A stretch of 17,746 nucleotides of DNA from Fimenecus sp051881335 (GTDB taxonomy: Bacteria; Bacillota; Clostridia; Oscillospirales; Acutalibacteraceae), in contig JBJEPR010000103.1 in assembly GCA_051881335.1 (NCBI GenBank), positions 1 through 17,746 of the forward strand, in the 5' to 3' direction. The notes under the pieces are model-generated. The model did no database searches, was not told where the DNA came from, and saw only the letters and a program-made list of their open reading frames with translations. This document shows, in pieces, positions 8,438 to 14,859 of this stretch; positions within the stretch are counted from its first letter, which is position 1; each line of letters starts with the position of its first letter. A program made the translations under genes and the position numbers.

Positions 8438-8474
8438 GCCCGCCCTATGGTAAATTGGGATTTGTAGGGCGGGC
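8438..8474. repeat. Inverted-repeat element GCCCGCCCTA / TAGGGCGGGC
   Basis: A perfect 10-base inverted repeat (8438-8447 and 8465-8474) with AAATTGGGATTT inside. It is related to the reverse complement of 66-105. It lies in the gene-free stretch 8368-8837, which holds this element, a transposon-end-like repeat, a palindromic element and the promoter of the next gene. Confidence 0.55.
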
Positions 8475-8517
8475 GCACGCATTAGTATTTTATTTGCCTT
8501 TTATTTTATCATAAAAC

Positions 8518-8554
8518 TGTATACTATGTCCTTGCTCTCCTGTTTACTATGTTA
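8518..8554. repeat. Transposon-end-like repeat, copy 2
   Basis: A direct-orientation relative of 10-46 (30 of 37 identical). It again has two tandem half-units, TGTATACTATGT and TGTTTACTATGT, starting 23 bases apart. No coding remnant of a transposase is visible nearby. Confidence 0.55.
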
Positions 8555-8582
8555 TTACACTATACACGACCTCGGCCGCCCG

Positions 8583-8675
8583 ATTGTCATTCTGAGCCGA
8601 TAGGCGAAGAATCTCGTTTCATGCATTTTTACTTGGTGCTGTTTGAGATCCTTCGCTACGCTCAGGATGACAAAT
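8583..8675. repeat. Palindromic dispersed element (RSFATLRMT-type repeat)
   Basis: Terminal inverted repeats of about 31 bases: the left arm 8583-8615 begins ATTGTCATTCTGAGC, and the right arm 8645-8675 ends GCTCAGGATGACAAAT. They flank a 29-base centre. Translated in one frame, the right arm gives RSFATLRMT, a string I recognise as a common spurious N-terminus created by this widespread bacterial repeat. It is a MITE-like or REP-like element with no coding capacity. Confidence 0.7.
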
Positions 8676-8745
8676 ACAAATCCAAATTTACATTTCGGTT
8701 TTTTCGCCGCTGACGAAGGGCGCTTCCCGAATGCTGTGCGGAAAT

Positions 8746-8774
8746 TTGCATTTTCGAAAAAAATGTGTTATACT
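8746..8774 (+). promoter_or_regulatory. Promoter of the LysM-M23 gene
   Basis: -35 TTGCAT (8746-8751) and -10 TATACT (8769-8774) are separated by 17 bases, with a TGT extension before the -10. The predicted start near 8781 lies downstream of 8643, so an ORF beginning at 8643 could not be fully translated from this transcript. Confidence 0.65.
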
Positions 8775-8837
8775 GCTTGCGTAATAGTACTTTTTTGTCT
8801 GCATACGCAAGCTTTTGCGCGGCGGGAAGAAGGATTT

Positions 8838-10544
8838 ATGTTTGATAGAATTTACAGAAATATATATTATCTCGGCTTAAAAAGCGGCTATTTGCTGCGC
8901 GATTTTTTTCGGTTTATTTTAAAGAAAATCAAAGTGCCGTTGAAGGCGGTCGGCTCTGTGCTGATGGCGCTGTTTTTGATGTTGGCGCGTGTGGTTTCCG
9001 GCGCCGTGCATTTGGTGGCGGACGAAACCAAAGATCTGTTTTCGGATATGCGCCGTGTGCGCACAAGAATTCGGGATATTTGGAAAAATGACCGTAAAAA
9101 CGCGCCCAAACTGTTTTTTGCCTATGCGCGCCAGGCGTTTAGCCGCCACGGTATGGTGTTTCGCTTTGCCGTCAATACAGCGTTGCCGATTGCGGCCTTT
9201 GTATTGCTGTGCGTGGTGATTGGGCAGTATTCCAACCGCACGCTGGCACTGGAGGTCACTTATAATGACTCGGTCATCGGCTATGTCGAAAGCGAAGCGG
9301 TGTACCATGAGGCGCAGGAACAGGCGGCGGAACGGTTAGCCACCGCGGCAAAGGTGGAAAGCGCGACGGTCAGCGAATCTACGGGTTATGCAATCAAATC
9401 CGTTAAGCGCAGTGAATTGCGCGACGCGGCGGTGCTGTGTGATGAAATTATTGAACGCAGCAACCGTAAGGTTACGAACGCCTGCGGGATTTATATTGAT
9501 GATGTATTCCTGTGCGCCGTAAAAAATGAAACGGACGCTACGGCGGTGTTCGATAATATTCTGCATAATTACGAAATTGATGATGAAAATGCCGAAGTCG
9601 GCTTTGTGGAAAATATTTCTTATGTGCAGGGACTGTATCCCGACGGAACGGAAACGATTTGGGACGCGAGCCGTCTGTCCGAACAACTGAATTCCACGAA
9701 AAGTGCGGCACAGTATTACACCGTCGAAGCGGGGGACACCATTTCGGGCATCGCGCAGAAATTCGGATTGACCACGGCGAAGCTGTTCGAGCTCAACCCC
9801 GGCGTCAGTGAAACCATAAAACTGGGACAACAGCTTTTGATTTCGCGCGAGGTCAGTTATATCCAGGTGCAGGTGACCAAAACCGAAACCCGCACGGTGT
9901 CCGTGCCGTATCAAACCGTGAAGGAGGAAACGGCCAGCCTGTATTCGGGGACGAAGCGCACCAAGCAAAAGGGCGTAAACGGCGAGCAGGTGGTTACCGA
10001 GCTTGTCACCTATGTGGACGGCGTACGCACTTCCGTCAAAGAGGTCTCGCGTGAAACCACGCGCGAGCCGGTTGATGAAATTATTCAGGTCGGCACGAAG
10101 AAGGCCTCTTACGGCGGCTATTCCGGTTCGTATTCCACCACCAGTTACGGCGGGCGCTTTATTTGGCCTGCGGTCGGGGCGTATTCCATTTCGTCCGGCT
10201 TCGGCTATCGAAGCTCCGGTTTCCACGGCGGGATTGACATTGTGAAGCCCGGCGGCGGCAGTACCGGCGCGCCGGTGGTGGCGGCGGGCAGTGGTACAGT
10301 GGTTACAGCAGGCTATCATTCCAGCTACGGCTACTATGTTGTTATCAATCACGGAGGCGGCGTGTCCACGCTGTACGCGCATATGTTGCGCGGCTCGCTG
10401 AAGGTCTCGGCCGGGCAAACAGTTTCCGCGGGACAAGCCATCGGCAATATCGGCTCTACGGGCAATGTGACGGGGCCGCATTTACACTTTGAAGTGCGCG
10501 TGAACGGCAACCGCGTGAACCCCTTGCCGTATCTCGGCAGATGA
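8838..10544 (+). CDS. Membrane-anchored LysM-G5-M23 peptidoglycan hydrolase
   Basis: A 568-residue predicted cell wall endopeptidase. In order: a basic, amphipathic N-terminal cytoplasmic part, a transmembrane segment (about 108-131, ALPIAAFVLLCVVIG), an extracellular linker region, a LysM module (293-337, YYTVEAGDTISGIAQKFG), a G5 domain (about 344-420), a Gly/Ser/Tyr linker and a C-terminal M23 peptidase. The M23 zinc and catalytic residues are present: H463 and D467 in FHGGIDI, H515 in YAHML, and H548-L-H550 in GPHLHFE. It likely cleaves peptide cross-links outside the membrane. ATG 8838 has AGAAGGA (8827-8833) and lies below its promoter. A longer in-frame start at 8643 falls inside a palindromic repeat and upstream of the promoter, so it is rejected. 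Confidence 0.94.
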   Translation: MFDRIYRNIYYLGLKSGYLLRDFFRFILKKIKVPLKAVGSVLMALFLMLARVVSGAVHLVADETKDLFSDMRRVRTRIRDIWKNDRKNAPKLFFAYARQAFSRHGMVFRFAVNTALPIAAFVLLCVVIGQYSNRTLALEVTYNDSVIGYVESEAVYHEAQEQAAERLATAAKVESATVSESTGYAIKSVKRSELRDAAVLCDEIIERSNRKVTNACGIYIDDVFLCAVKNETDATAVFDNILHNYEIDDENAEVGFVENISYVQGLYPDGTETIWDASRLSEQLNSTKSAAQYYTVEAGDTISGIAQKFGLTTAKLFELNPGVSETIKLGQQLLISREVSYIQVQVTKTETRTVSVPYQTVKEETASLYSGTKRTKQKGVNGEQVVTELVTYVDGVRTSVKEVSRETTREPVDEIIQVGTKKASYGGYSGSYSTTSYGGRFIWPAVGAYSISSGFGYRSSGFHGGIDIVKPGGGSTGAPVVAAGSGTVVTAGYHSSYGYYVVINHGGGVSTLYAHMLRGSLKVSAGQTVSAGQAIGNIGSTGNVTGPHLHFEVRVNGNRVNPLPYLGR

Positions 10545-10563
10545 TTTTGCAAAATTCAAATCG

Positions 10564-10601
10564 AAATCACCGTACAGCTTCGGCTGTACGGTGATTTTTT
10601 T
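10564..10601 (+). terminator. Terminator after the LysM-M23 gene
   Basis: A 15-base perfect stem (10564-10578 with 10583-10597) closed by a stable TTCG tetraloop, merging into a seven-T run (10595-10601). It is a classic intrinsic terminator 20 bases after the stop codon. Confidence 0.95.
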
Positions 10602-10616
10602 GCGTTGCGCGCGCCG

Positions 10617-10656
10617 AAAAAAGACGAAGCCCCCGTGCCGTTTGACACGAGGACTT
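10617..10656 (-). terminator. Minus-strand terminator of the small ORF unit
   Basis: Read on the minus strand, an 11-base stem (10656-10646 with 10637-10627, including G-U pairs that would be A-C mismatches on the plus strand) is followed by CGTCTTTTTT. The strand asymmetry and the U-tract indicate minus-strand termination, ending the transcript that starts near 10902. Confidence 0.55.
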
Positions 10657-10707
10657 TGCCTTGCTATGAGTTGTGTATAAAAAAGAGAGGGGAAAACTAT
10701 ATGTAAA

Positions 10708-10721
10708 CCCGCTTTCGCGGG
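10708..10721 (-). terminator. Small hairpin below the 42-residue ORF
   Basis: On the minus strand a CCCGC stem, GAAA loop and GCGGG stem are followed by TTTAC. The stem is only 5 bases, 28 bases past the small ORF stop. It is a weak first terminator or a 3' stability hairpin. Confidence 0.35.
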
Positions 10722-10748
10722 AGCTTGTTGTGGACAGGTGCCGTCCGC

Positions 10749-10877
10749 TTACACGCTTGCAGTCAGCGCGGTCAGCTGGATGGCTTTCCAAATCGAGCTC
10801 CAAGAGAATTTCTGATTTGCCAAATCGTCAATCAGTTTCCGCTCATAGGCTTCTTTGCTTTCATAATATCCGATCAT
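10749..10877 (-). CDS. Small 42-residue protein of unknown function
   Basis: I do not recognise this protein. It reads MIGYYESKEAYERKLIDDLA, then a short QKFSWSSIWKAIQL segment ending TASV. It is mostly charged and helical, with a Trp-containing end and no transmembrane segment or signal peptide. The case for a real gene is the signal set: AAAGGAG (10886-10892) 8 bases before ATG (complement of 10875-10877), a perfect minus-strand promoter at 10909-10937, and terminator-like hairpins below the stop. An upstream in-frame start at 11021 lies above the promoter and is rejected. It stands alone between the M23 gene (convergent) and the degenerate ATPase gene (same strand). It could also be a regulatory RNA with an incidental ORF. 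Confidence 0.6.
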   Translation of the reverse strand: MIGYYESKEAYERKLIDDLANQKFSWSSIWKAIQLTALTASV

Positions 10878-10908
10878 TCTTGTCACTCCTTTCCTTTGAT
10901 GTGCCTGT

Positions 10909-10937
10909 ATCATACACCCAATTGACAAATTTGTCAA
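10909..10937 (-). promoter_or_regulatory. Consensus promoter with overlapping 16-base palindrome
   Basis: On the minus strand, -35 TTGACA (10937-10932) and -10 TATGAT (10914-10909) are 17 bases apart, near the sigma-A consensus. The -35 is half of a perfect palindrome TTGACAAATTTGTCAA (10922-10937) extending into the spacer. That is the right place for a dimeric repressor operator, although half of the palindrome is simply the -35 sequence. Confidence 0.7.
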
Positions 10938-11056
10938 GTGTTTTTGCACAAAATAATAAAAAATTTTTTGGTTATTATAACTATATAATTGTTGCAAATA
11001 TTTTTTGTAACCGAAAATCATACTTGAATTATCAAGAATTTAAAAAAATAACACGC

Positions 11057-11080
11057 GTAAAAGGTGAATTATAATTCACC
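11057..11080 (-). terminator. Terminator of the degenerate ATPase gene
   Basis: A perfect 18-base palindrome GGTGAATTATAATTCACC (11063-11080) lies 16 bases past the minus-strand stop, followed on that strand by TTTTAC. The stem is AT-rich in its centre, so the terminator is moderate. Confidence 0.55.
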
Positions 11081-11096
11081 GAAATAATTACATCGA

Positions 11097-12149
11097 TTAG
11101 GCAAAATGACGAAAATCGAAAAAGTCCGACAGAATATCTGTCTGCACGCGAGTAAGGGCTGTGCGGTCGGTGTGTGCTTCGGCAAAACGCAAGCGCGCGC
11201 TGTGCGCTTCGTCGGCTTCGTATAGGGAAAAAACAGCGGCTTCGAGGGCGTCCGACGCGGCGGCTTGCCGCTTTTGCAGCTGCGGCAGAGCGGCTCGTGC
11301 GGCATCGCGCTTGAGGAAGCGGCTTGCACCGAAAACGCCGTAGGCACGGAAGGGGAAGGGATGCAAATCATTCTCCGTGAAAAAGGCAATGCCGCATTCC
11401 GGCATAACCAAATGGACGGGCGTATCGGACAGCGGAGCGGTGTAAATTTGCACATCGAATCCGATTTCGGTGCAAGCGGTGCAAAGTCCTTGTAAAAAAA
11501 CAGGGGCAACCCCGCCGTATGCGTCGCGTATGACCGCCGTGCGTATGCCTGCTTTCTGAAACGGCCCGTAAACCGTGTGCACGCCCCAAGCGGTTATACC
11601 GCTGAGACTTCGGCGACATAGGATTTTGCCGTGCGCGGTTTTTGCAGTCGGCGCGATGCTGTGCAAAACCTCAAATACTGCCCGCAATATCCGCGCACGG
11701 TCTGCGTATGCCCCAAGCAATTCCGCGTTTTCCCGATGTGCGCGGGCGGCGGTGTGTAAAAGCAGGTCGGCGCACGCTTCTGCCTGTGCGGCCTTTGCAA
11801 GCAAGGCACCGTGCTTTTCGCCTGCCGTAGGCGGAACGGCAATAAAGGGCGGCGCCGTGTAGCGCTTTGCATACGGATATTTTGCGCAAAGCGCGGGAAA
11901 ATAATCTGCATCGACAGCAAAGCGGTGTTCCTTCGGCAGATAGACTGCCGCTGTTTTTGCGGCGTTATGTGCGTGCAGGACGCGTGTATACGGCAGCTTG
12001 TATGCTGCGGCACTTTTTAAAAGCGCCGCAAACAGCTTTTGCTTTGCCCATTCGTTTTCACCTTGTAAAAAGAGCACATCTGCGGTGCCTGCCGTCGGAA
12101 ATGCGGCGGAAAATGCGGAAAAATCACGCGTACAGAAAAAAGTATCCAA
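11097..12149 (-). CDS. Diverged two-domain P-loop ATPase relative lacking both Walker A motifs
   Basis: A 350-residue, Ala-rich cytoplasmic protein. The layout resembles a clostridial duplicated-ATPase family of about 365 residues (recalled as the PRK06851 type). Each half of that family has F-x-x-x-x-T-x-x-G, then a hydrophobic strand into GxPGTGKS, a helix ending GxxVE, and a cysteine/histidine strand. Here half two reads RRSLSGITAWGV, then IRTAVIRDAYGGVAPVFLQGL, GFDVQIYTAPLSDTPVHLVMPECGIAFFTEN. Half one has TADVLFLQGENEWAKQKLFAALL. Neither contains GKS/T, so ATP binding is doubtful. The start is TTG 12149 with GGGGGTG (12162-12156) at 6 bases; in-frame TTG 12164 would give 355 residues without a proper site. 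There are no stops or frameshifts. Family membership is inferred and moderately supported. Confidence 0.7.
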   Translation of the reverse strand: MDTFFCTRDFSAFSAAFPTAGTADVLFLQGENEWAKQKLFAALLKSAAAYKLPYTRVLHAHNAAKTAAVYLPKEHRFAVDADYFPALCAKYPYAKRYTAPPFIAVPPTAGEKHGALLAKAAQAEACADLLLHTAARAHRENAELLGAYADRARILRAVFEVLHSIAPTAKTAHGKILCRRSLSGITAWGVHTVYGPFQKAGIRTAVIRDAYGGVAPVFLQGLCTACTEIGFDVQIYTAPLSDTPVHLVMPECGIAFFTENDLHPFPFRAYGVFGASRFLKRDAARAALPQLQKRQAAASDALEAAVFSLYEADEAHSARLRFAEAHTDRTALTRVQTDILSDFFDFRHFA

Positions 12150-12200
12150 ATCTTTCACCCCCAAACCAGTATATTTCGGCTTTTTGTGCGGCGTTACGGT

Positions 12201-12229
12201 TTGACAACCTTTTCACGATATTGTATAAT
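12201..12229 (+). promoter_or_regulatory. Perfect consensus promoter of fba
   Basis: -35 TTGACA (12201-12206) and -10 TATAAT (12224-12229) with a 17-base spacer: an exact match to the vegetative sigma factor consensus, as expected for a highly expressed glycolytic gene. The predicted start is near 12236. Confidence 0.9.
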
Positions 12230-12273
12230 AAAGCCAAATGCGAATTCTCGTATCAAATTAAGGAGTGAAAAAT

Positions 12274-13209
12274 ATGCCTTTAGTAACCACAACCGAAATG
12301 TTCAAAAAAGCCTATGAGGGCGGCTATGCCATCGGCGCTTTCAATGTGAACAACATGGAAATTATTCAGGGAATTACCCGCGCCGCGAAAAAACTCAACG
12401 CGCCCGTCATTCTGCAGTGCTCCGCAGGCGCCAGAAAGTATGCCTCGCACGACTATCTTGTTGCGATGGTCAAGGCGGCGGCAGAAGAAACCGGCCTGCC
12501 GATTGCGTTGCATTTGGACCACGGCCCGGATTTTGAAACCTGCAAATCCTGCATTGACGGCGGCTTTACTTCCGTGATGATTGACGGCAGCCACCTGCCG
12601 TATGAGGAAAATGTGGCGCTGACGAAAAAGGTTGTTGACTATGCGCACGCACACGGCGTTGTTGTCGAGGGCGAGCTCGGACAGCTTGCCGGCATTGAGG
12701 ATGATGTCAATGTCAGCGCAGAGGACGCAAGCTTCACCAAGCCCGAACAGGTTTATGATTTCGTGACCAGAACCGGCGTGGATTCGCTTGCGATTGCCAT
12801 CGGCACCAGCCACGGCGCATATAAATTCAAACCTGGCCAAAAGCCCCAGCTTCGTTTTGACATTCTCAAAGAGGTCGAGGAAAAACTGCCCGGCTTCCCG
12901 ATTGTGCTCCACGGTGCAAGCTCCGTTAACCAGGACGATGTAAAAACCATCAATCAGTATGGCGGCCAAATGCCCGATGCTATCGGTATCCCCGAGGAAA
13001 TGCTTCGCGAAGCGGCTTCTATGGCGGTTTGCAAAATCAATGTGGACTCCGATATCCGTATTGCAATGACGGCGGCTATCCGCAAGCACTTTGTGGAAAA
13101 TCCGACCCACTTTGACCCCAGACAGTACCTGACCCCCGCGAGAGACGCGATTGAGGGCGTGGTTTCGCACAAAATTGAAACCGTGCTCGGTTGCGCAGGC
13201 AAAGCGTAA
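12274..13209 (+). CDS. fba: Class II fructose-1,6-bisphosphate aldolase
   Basis: A cytoplasmic zinc-dependent aldolase that interconverts fructose-1,6-bisphosphate with glyceraldehyde-3-phosphate and dihydroxyacetone phosphate. The 311-residue protein has the class II signatures: ALHLDHG (78-84, catalytic D82 and zinc ligand H83), EGELG (132-136), GTSHGAYKF (177-185, zinc ligand H180) and LHGASS (212-217, zinc ligand H213). Tagatose or ketose-bisphosphate aldolases share this fold, but a monocistronic gene with a perfect promoter favours the glycolytic enzyme. ATG 12274 has AAGGAG (12260-12265) at 8 bases; an in-frame GTG at 12265 overlaps that site and is rejected. A terminator at 13229-13268 closes the unit. 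Confidence 0.96.
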   Translation: MPLVTTTEMFKKAYEGGYAIGAFNVNNMEIIQGITRAAKKLNAPVILQCSAGARKYASHDYLVAMVKAAAEETGLPIALHLDHGPDFETCKSCIDGGFTSVMIDGSHLPYEENVALTKKVVDYAHAHGVVVEGELGQLAGIEDDVNVSAEDASFTKPEQVYDFVTRTGVDSLAIAIGTSHGAYKFKPGQKPQLRFDILKEVEEKLPGFPIVLHGASSVNQDDVKTINQYGGQMPDAIGIPEEMLREAASMAVCKINVDSDIRIAMTAAIRKHFVENPTHFDPRQYLTPARDAIEGVVSHKIETVLGCAGKA

Positions 13210-13228
13210 ATTGACTGCATAAATCGGC

Positions 13229-13268
13229 AAACGGCATACCGTGTAAAGCGGTGTGCCGTTTCTTTTTT
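13229..13268 (+). terminator. Terminator after fba
   Basis: A 13-base stem (13229-13241 with 13249-13261, one G-U pair) with a 7-base loop, then CTTTTTT. Confidence 0.92.
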
Positions 13269-13389
13269 CGATTTTTCAGCAAAACGCACTATAAAAAATC
13301 AACAAAATTGTTTAATTTTCCTATGAAAAAATCGACAAAAACCCCGATAAAATTTCTATGAAAAAGGACTTTTATTTTGGCGTAGACGG

Positions 13390-13398
13390 TGGTATAAT
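13390..13398 (+). promoter_or_regulatory. Extended -10 promoter of murA
   Basis: TGG followed by TATAAT (13393-13398) is a strong extended -10 element. No good -35 is seen at 16-18 bases (TTTATT at 13370-13375 is the best). The predicted start near 13405 gives a leader of about 90 bases. In 13270-13389, two short direct repeats (TTCCTATGAAAAA near 13318, TTCTATGAAAAA near 13354) precede it. Confidence 0.6.
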
Positions 13399-13414
13399 AA
13401 TAGAGTCTAATTCC

Positions 13415-13437
13415 GCGTGTTTTCACGCATCTTTTTT
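13415..13437 (+). terminator. Possible attenuator hairpin in the murA leader
   Basis: A 5-base stem GCGTG/CACGC with a TTTT loop (13415-13428) is followed by ATC and a seven-T run. It lies just below the predicted transcription start. The short stem makes it a weak terminator at best, possibly an attenuator. Confidence 0.3.
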
Positions 13438-13494
13438 TGACTTTTTCTTTTTTTGTGAACATAGAATAGATTTGGATTAGGGAGTGAACCGTCT

Positions 13495-14790
13495 TTGGAT
13501 AAATTCGTGATTACCGGCGGTCAGCGCCTGACCGGCGAGGTTACGGTCAGCGGCGCAAAAAATGCGGTTGTTGCCATTCTCCCCGCAACGATTTTGGCGG
13601 AGGATGTTTGCCGAATTGAAAATATTCCGAACATCAGCGATGTTTCGGCGATGATAAAAATCTTGAAAAATATGGGCGCGGAGATGAAATATATCAACAA
13701 AACCACGCTCGAAATCGATACGCGGCATATCCGTTCTTATGTTGTGGAGCACGAGCTGACCAAACAGTTGCGCGCTTCGTATTATTTAATCGGCGCGCTC
13801 ATCGGGCGTTTCCACCGCGCCGAGGTCGCCATGCCCGGCGGCTGTTATTTGGGGCTCCGCCCGATTGACCAACACATTAAGGGCTTTGAGGCCTTGGGCG
13901 CAGAAGTCACGATGGAAGAAAATGCAATGGTGCATTGCAAAGCCGACCGCCTTTTGGGGAACTCCGTTTATCTGGATGTTGTTTCCGTCGGGGCAACCAT
14001 CAATGTGATGCTTGCCGCCGTAAAAGCGCGCGGGCTTACCGTGATTGAAAATGCGGCAAAAGAGCCGCATATCGTGGATTTGGCAAACTTTTTAAATACG
14101 ATGGGCGCCGATGTGCGCGGTGCAGGTACGGATGTTATTAAAATCCGCGGTGTGGAAAGTTTGCACGGTTGCGAATATTCCATTATTCCCGACCAAATCG
14201 AGGCGGGCACTTATATGGTCGCCGCTGCGGCAACGCGCGGAGATGTATTGGTGAAAAATGTCATTCCGAAGCACTTGGAGTCCATTACCGCAAAACTGAT
14301 TGAAGCGGGCGCAACCGTCATTGAGGACGATGAGGCAGTCCGTGTGATTATGAACAAACGCCCCGGGCACTGCAATATTAAAACAATGCCGCACCCGGGC
14401 TTTCCGACTGATATGCAACCGCAGTTTTCCACCTTGCTTTGCCTTTCCGAGGGCACGAGCTTTGTTTCCGAAAGCGTGTGGGATAACCGTTTCCGCTATG
14501 CGGAGCAGCTGCAAAGAATGGGCGCGAATATCCATGTGAACGGCAAAACCGCCGTTATAGAGGGCGTGGAAGCCTTGAAGGGCGCACCGGTACGCGCGGA
14601 CGATTTGCGCGCAGGCGCGGCAATGCTTATCGCGGCGATGGCGGCAAACGGCGTGACGGAGCTGGAAGAAATTCAGCATATTGAACGAGGCTATGAGAAT
14701 GTGGTGGACAAGTTCCGCTCGTTGGGCGCAAAAATTGAGCGCCGCAGTTTCCCCGATGATGATGAAAAAGTGCAAATGCACGCGGGGTAA
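13495..14790 (+). CDS. murA: UDP-N-acetylglucosamine 1-carboxyvinyltransferase MurA
   Basis: MurA carries out the first committed step of peptidoglycan synthesis, adding enolpyruvate from PEP to UDP-GlcNAc in the cytoplasm; it is the fosfomycin target. The 431-residue protein has GAKNA with K22 and N23, the catalytic loop MPGGCYLGLRPID (113-125) with active-site C117, and PGFPTDMQPQFSTL with the conserved aspartate. Having Cys rather than Asp in the loop predicts the fosfomycin-sensitive form. The TTG start at 13495 is preceded by AGGGAGTGA (13479-13487) at about 8 bases. MDKFVI-type N-termini are normal for MurA, so the TTG start is credible. Many Firmicutes carry two murA copies; which this is cannot be told. 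Confidence 0.96.
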   Translation: MDKFVITGGQRLTGEVTVSGAKNAVVAILPATILAEDVCRIENIPNISDVSAMIKILKNMGAEMKYINKTTLEIDTRHIRSYVVEHELTKQLRASYYLIGALIGRFHRAEVAMPGGCYLGLRPIDQHIKGFEALGAEVTMEENAMVHCKADRLLGNSVYLDVVSVGATINVMLAAVKARGLTVIENAAKEPHIVDLANFLNTMGADVRGAGTDVIKIRGVESLHGCEYSIIPDQIEAGTYMVAAAATRGDVLVKNVIPKHLESITAKLIEAGATVIEDDEAVRVIMNKRPGHCNIKTMPHPGFPTDMQPQFSTLLCLSEGTSFVSESVWDNRFRYAEQLQRMGANIHVNGKTAVIEGVEALKGAPVRADDLRAGAAMLIAAMAANGVTELEEIQHIERGYENVVDKFRSLGAKIERRSFPDDDEKVQMHAG

Positions 14791-14811
14791 GTTTTTTTAA
14801 ATCAAACGCAG

Positions 14812-14841
14812 ACAGGCAGGTGAAAATACCTGCCTGTTTTT
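14812..14841 (+). terminator. Terminator between murA and the lipoprotein gene
   Basis: A perfect 10-base stem ACAGGCAGGT/ACCTGCCTGT (14812-14821, 14828-14837) with a 6-base loop, then TTTT. The next gene's AGGGAGG starts 4 bases later and no promoter fits between, so the downstream gene probably depends on read-through. Confidence 0.88.
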
Positions 14842-14859
14842 CACAGGGAGGGAACAAAT

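Noticed and set aside
8643..8837. N-terminal extension of the M23 hydrolase (65 residues)
   Set aside because: It begins inside a palindromic repeat and upstream of the promoter; the residues RSFATLRMT are the known translated repeat.
9336..10481. Long minus-strand ORF inside the M23 gene (381 residues)
   Set aside because: Mirror-frame shadow of a gene with clear catalytic motifs; low-complexity composition and no start signals.
10673..11074. Plus-strand 133-residue ORF over the small gene
   Set aside because: No ribosome binding site or family signal; it runs antisense through the promoter and ORF of the small minus-strand unit.
12280..13230. Minus-strand 316-residue ORF across fba
   Set aside because: Antisense shadow of a fully convincing aldolase gene.
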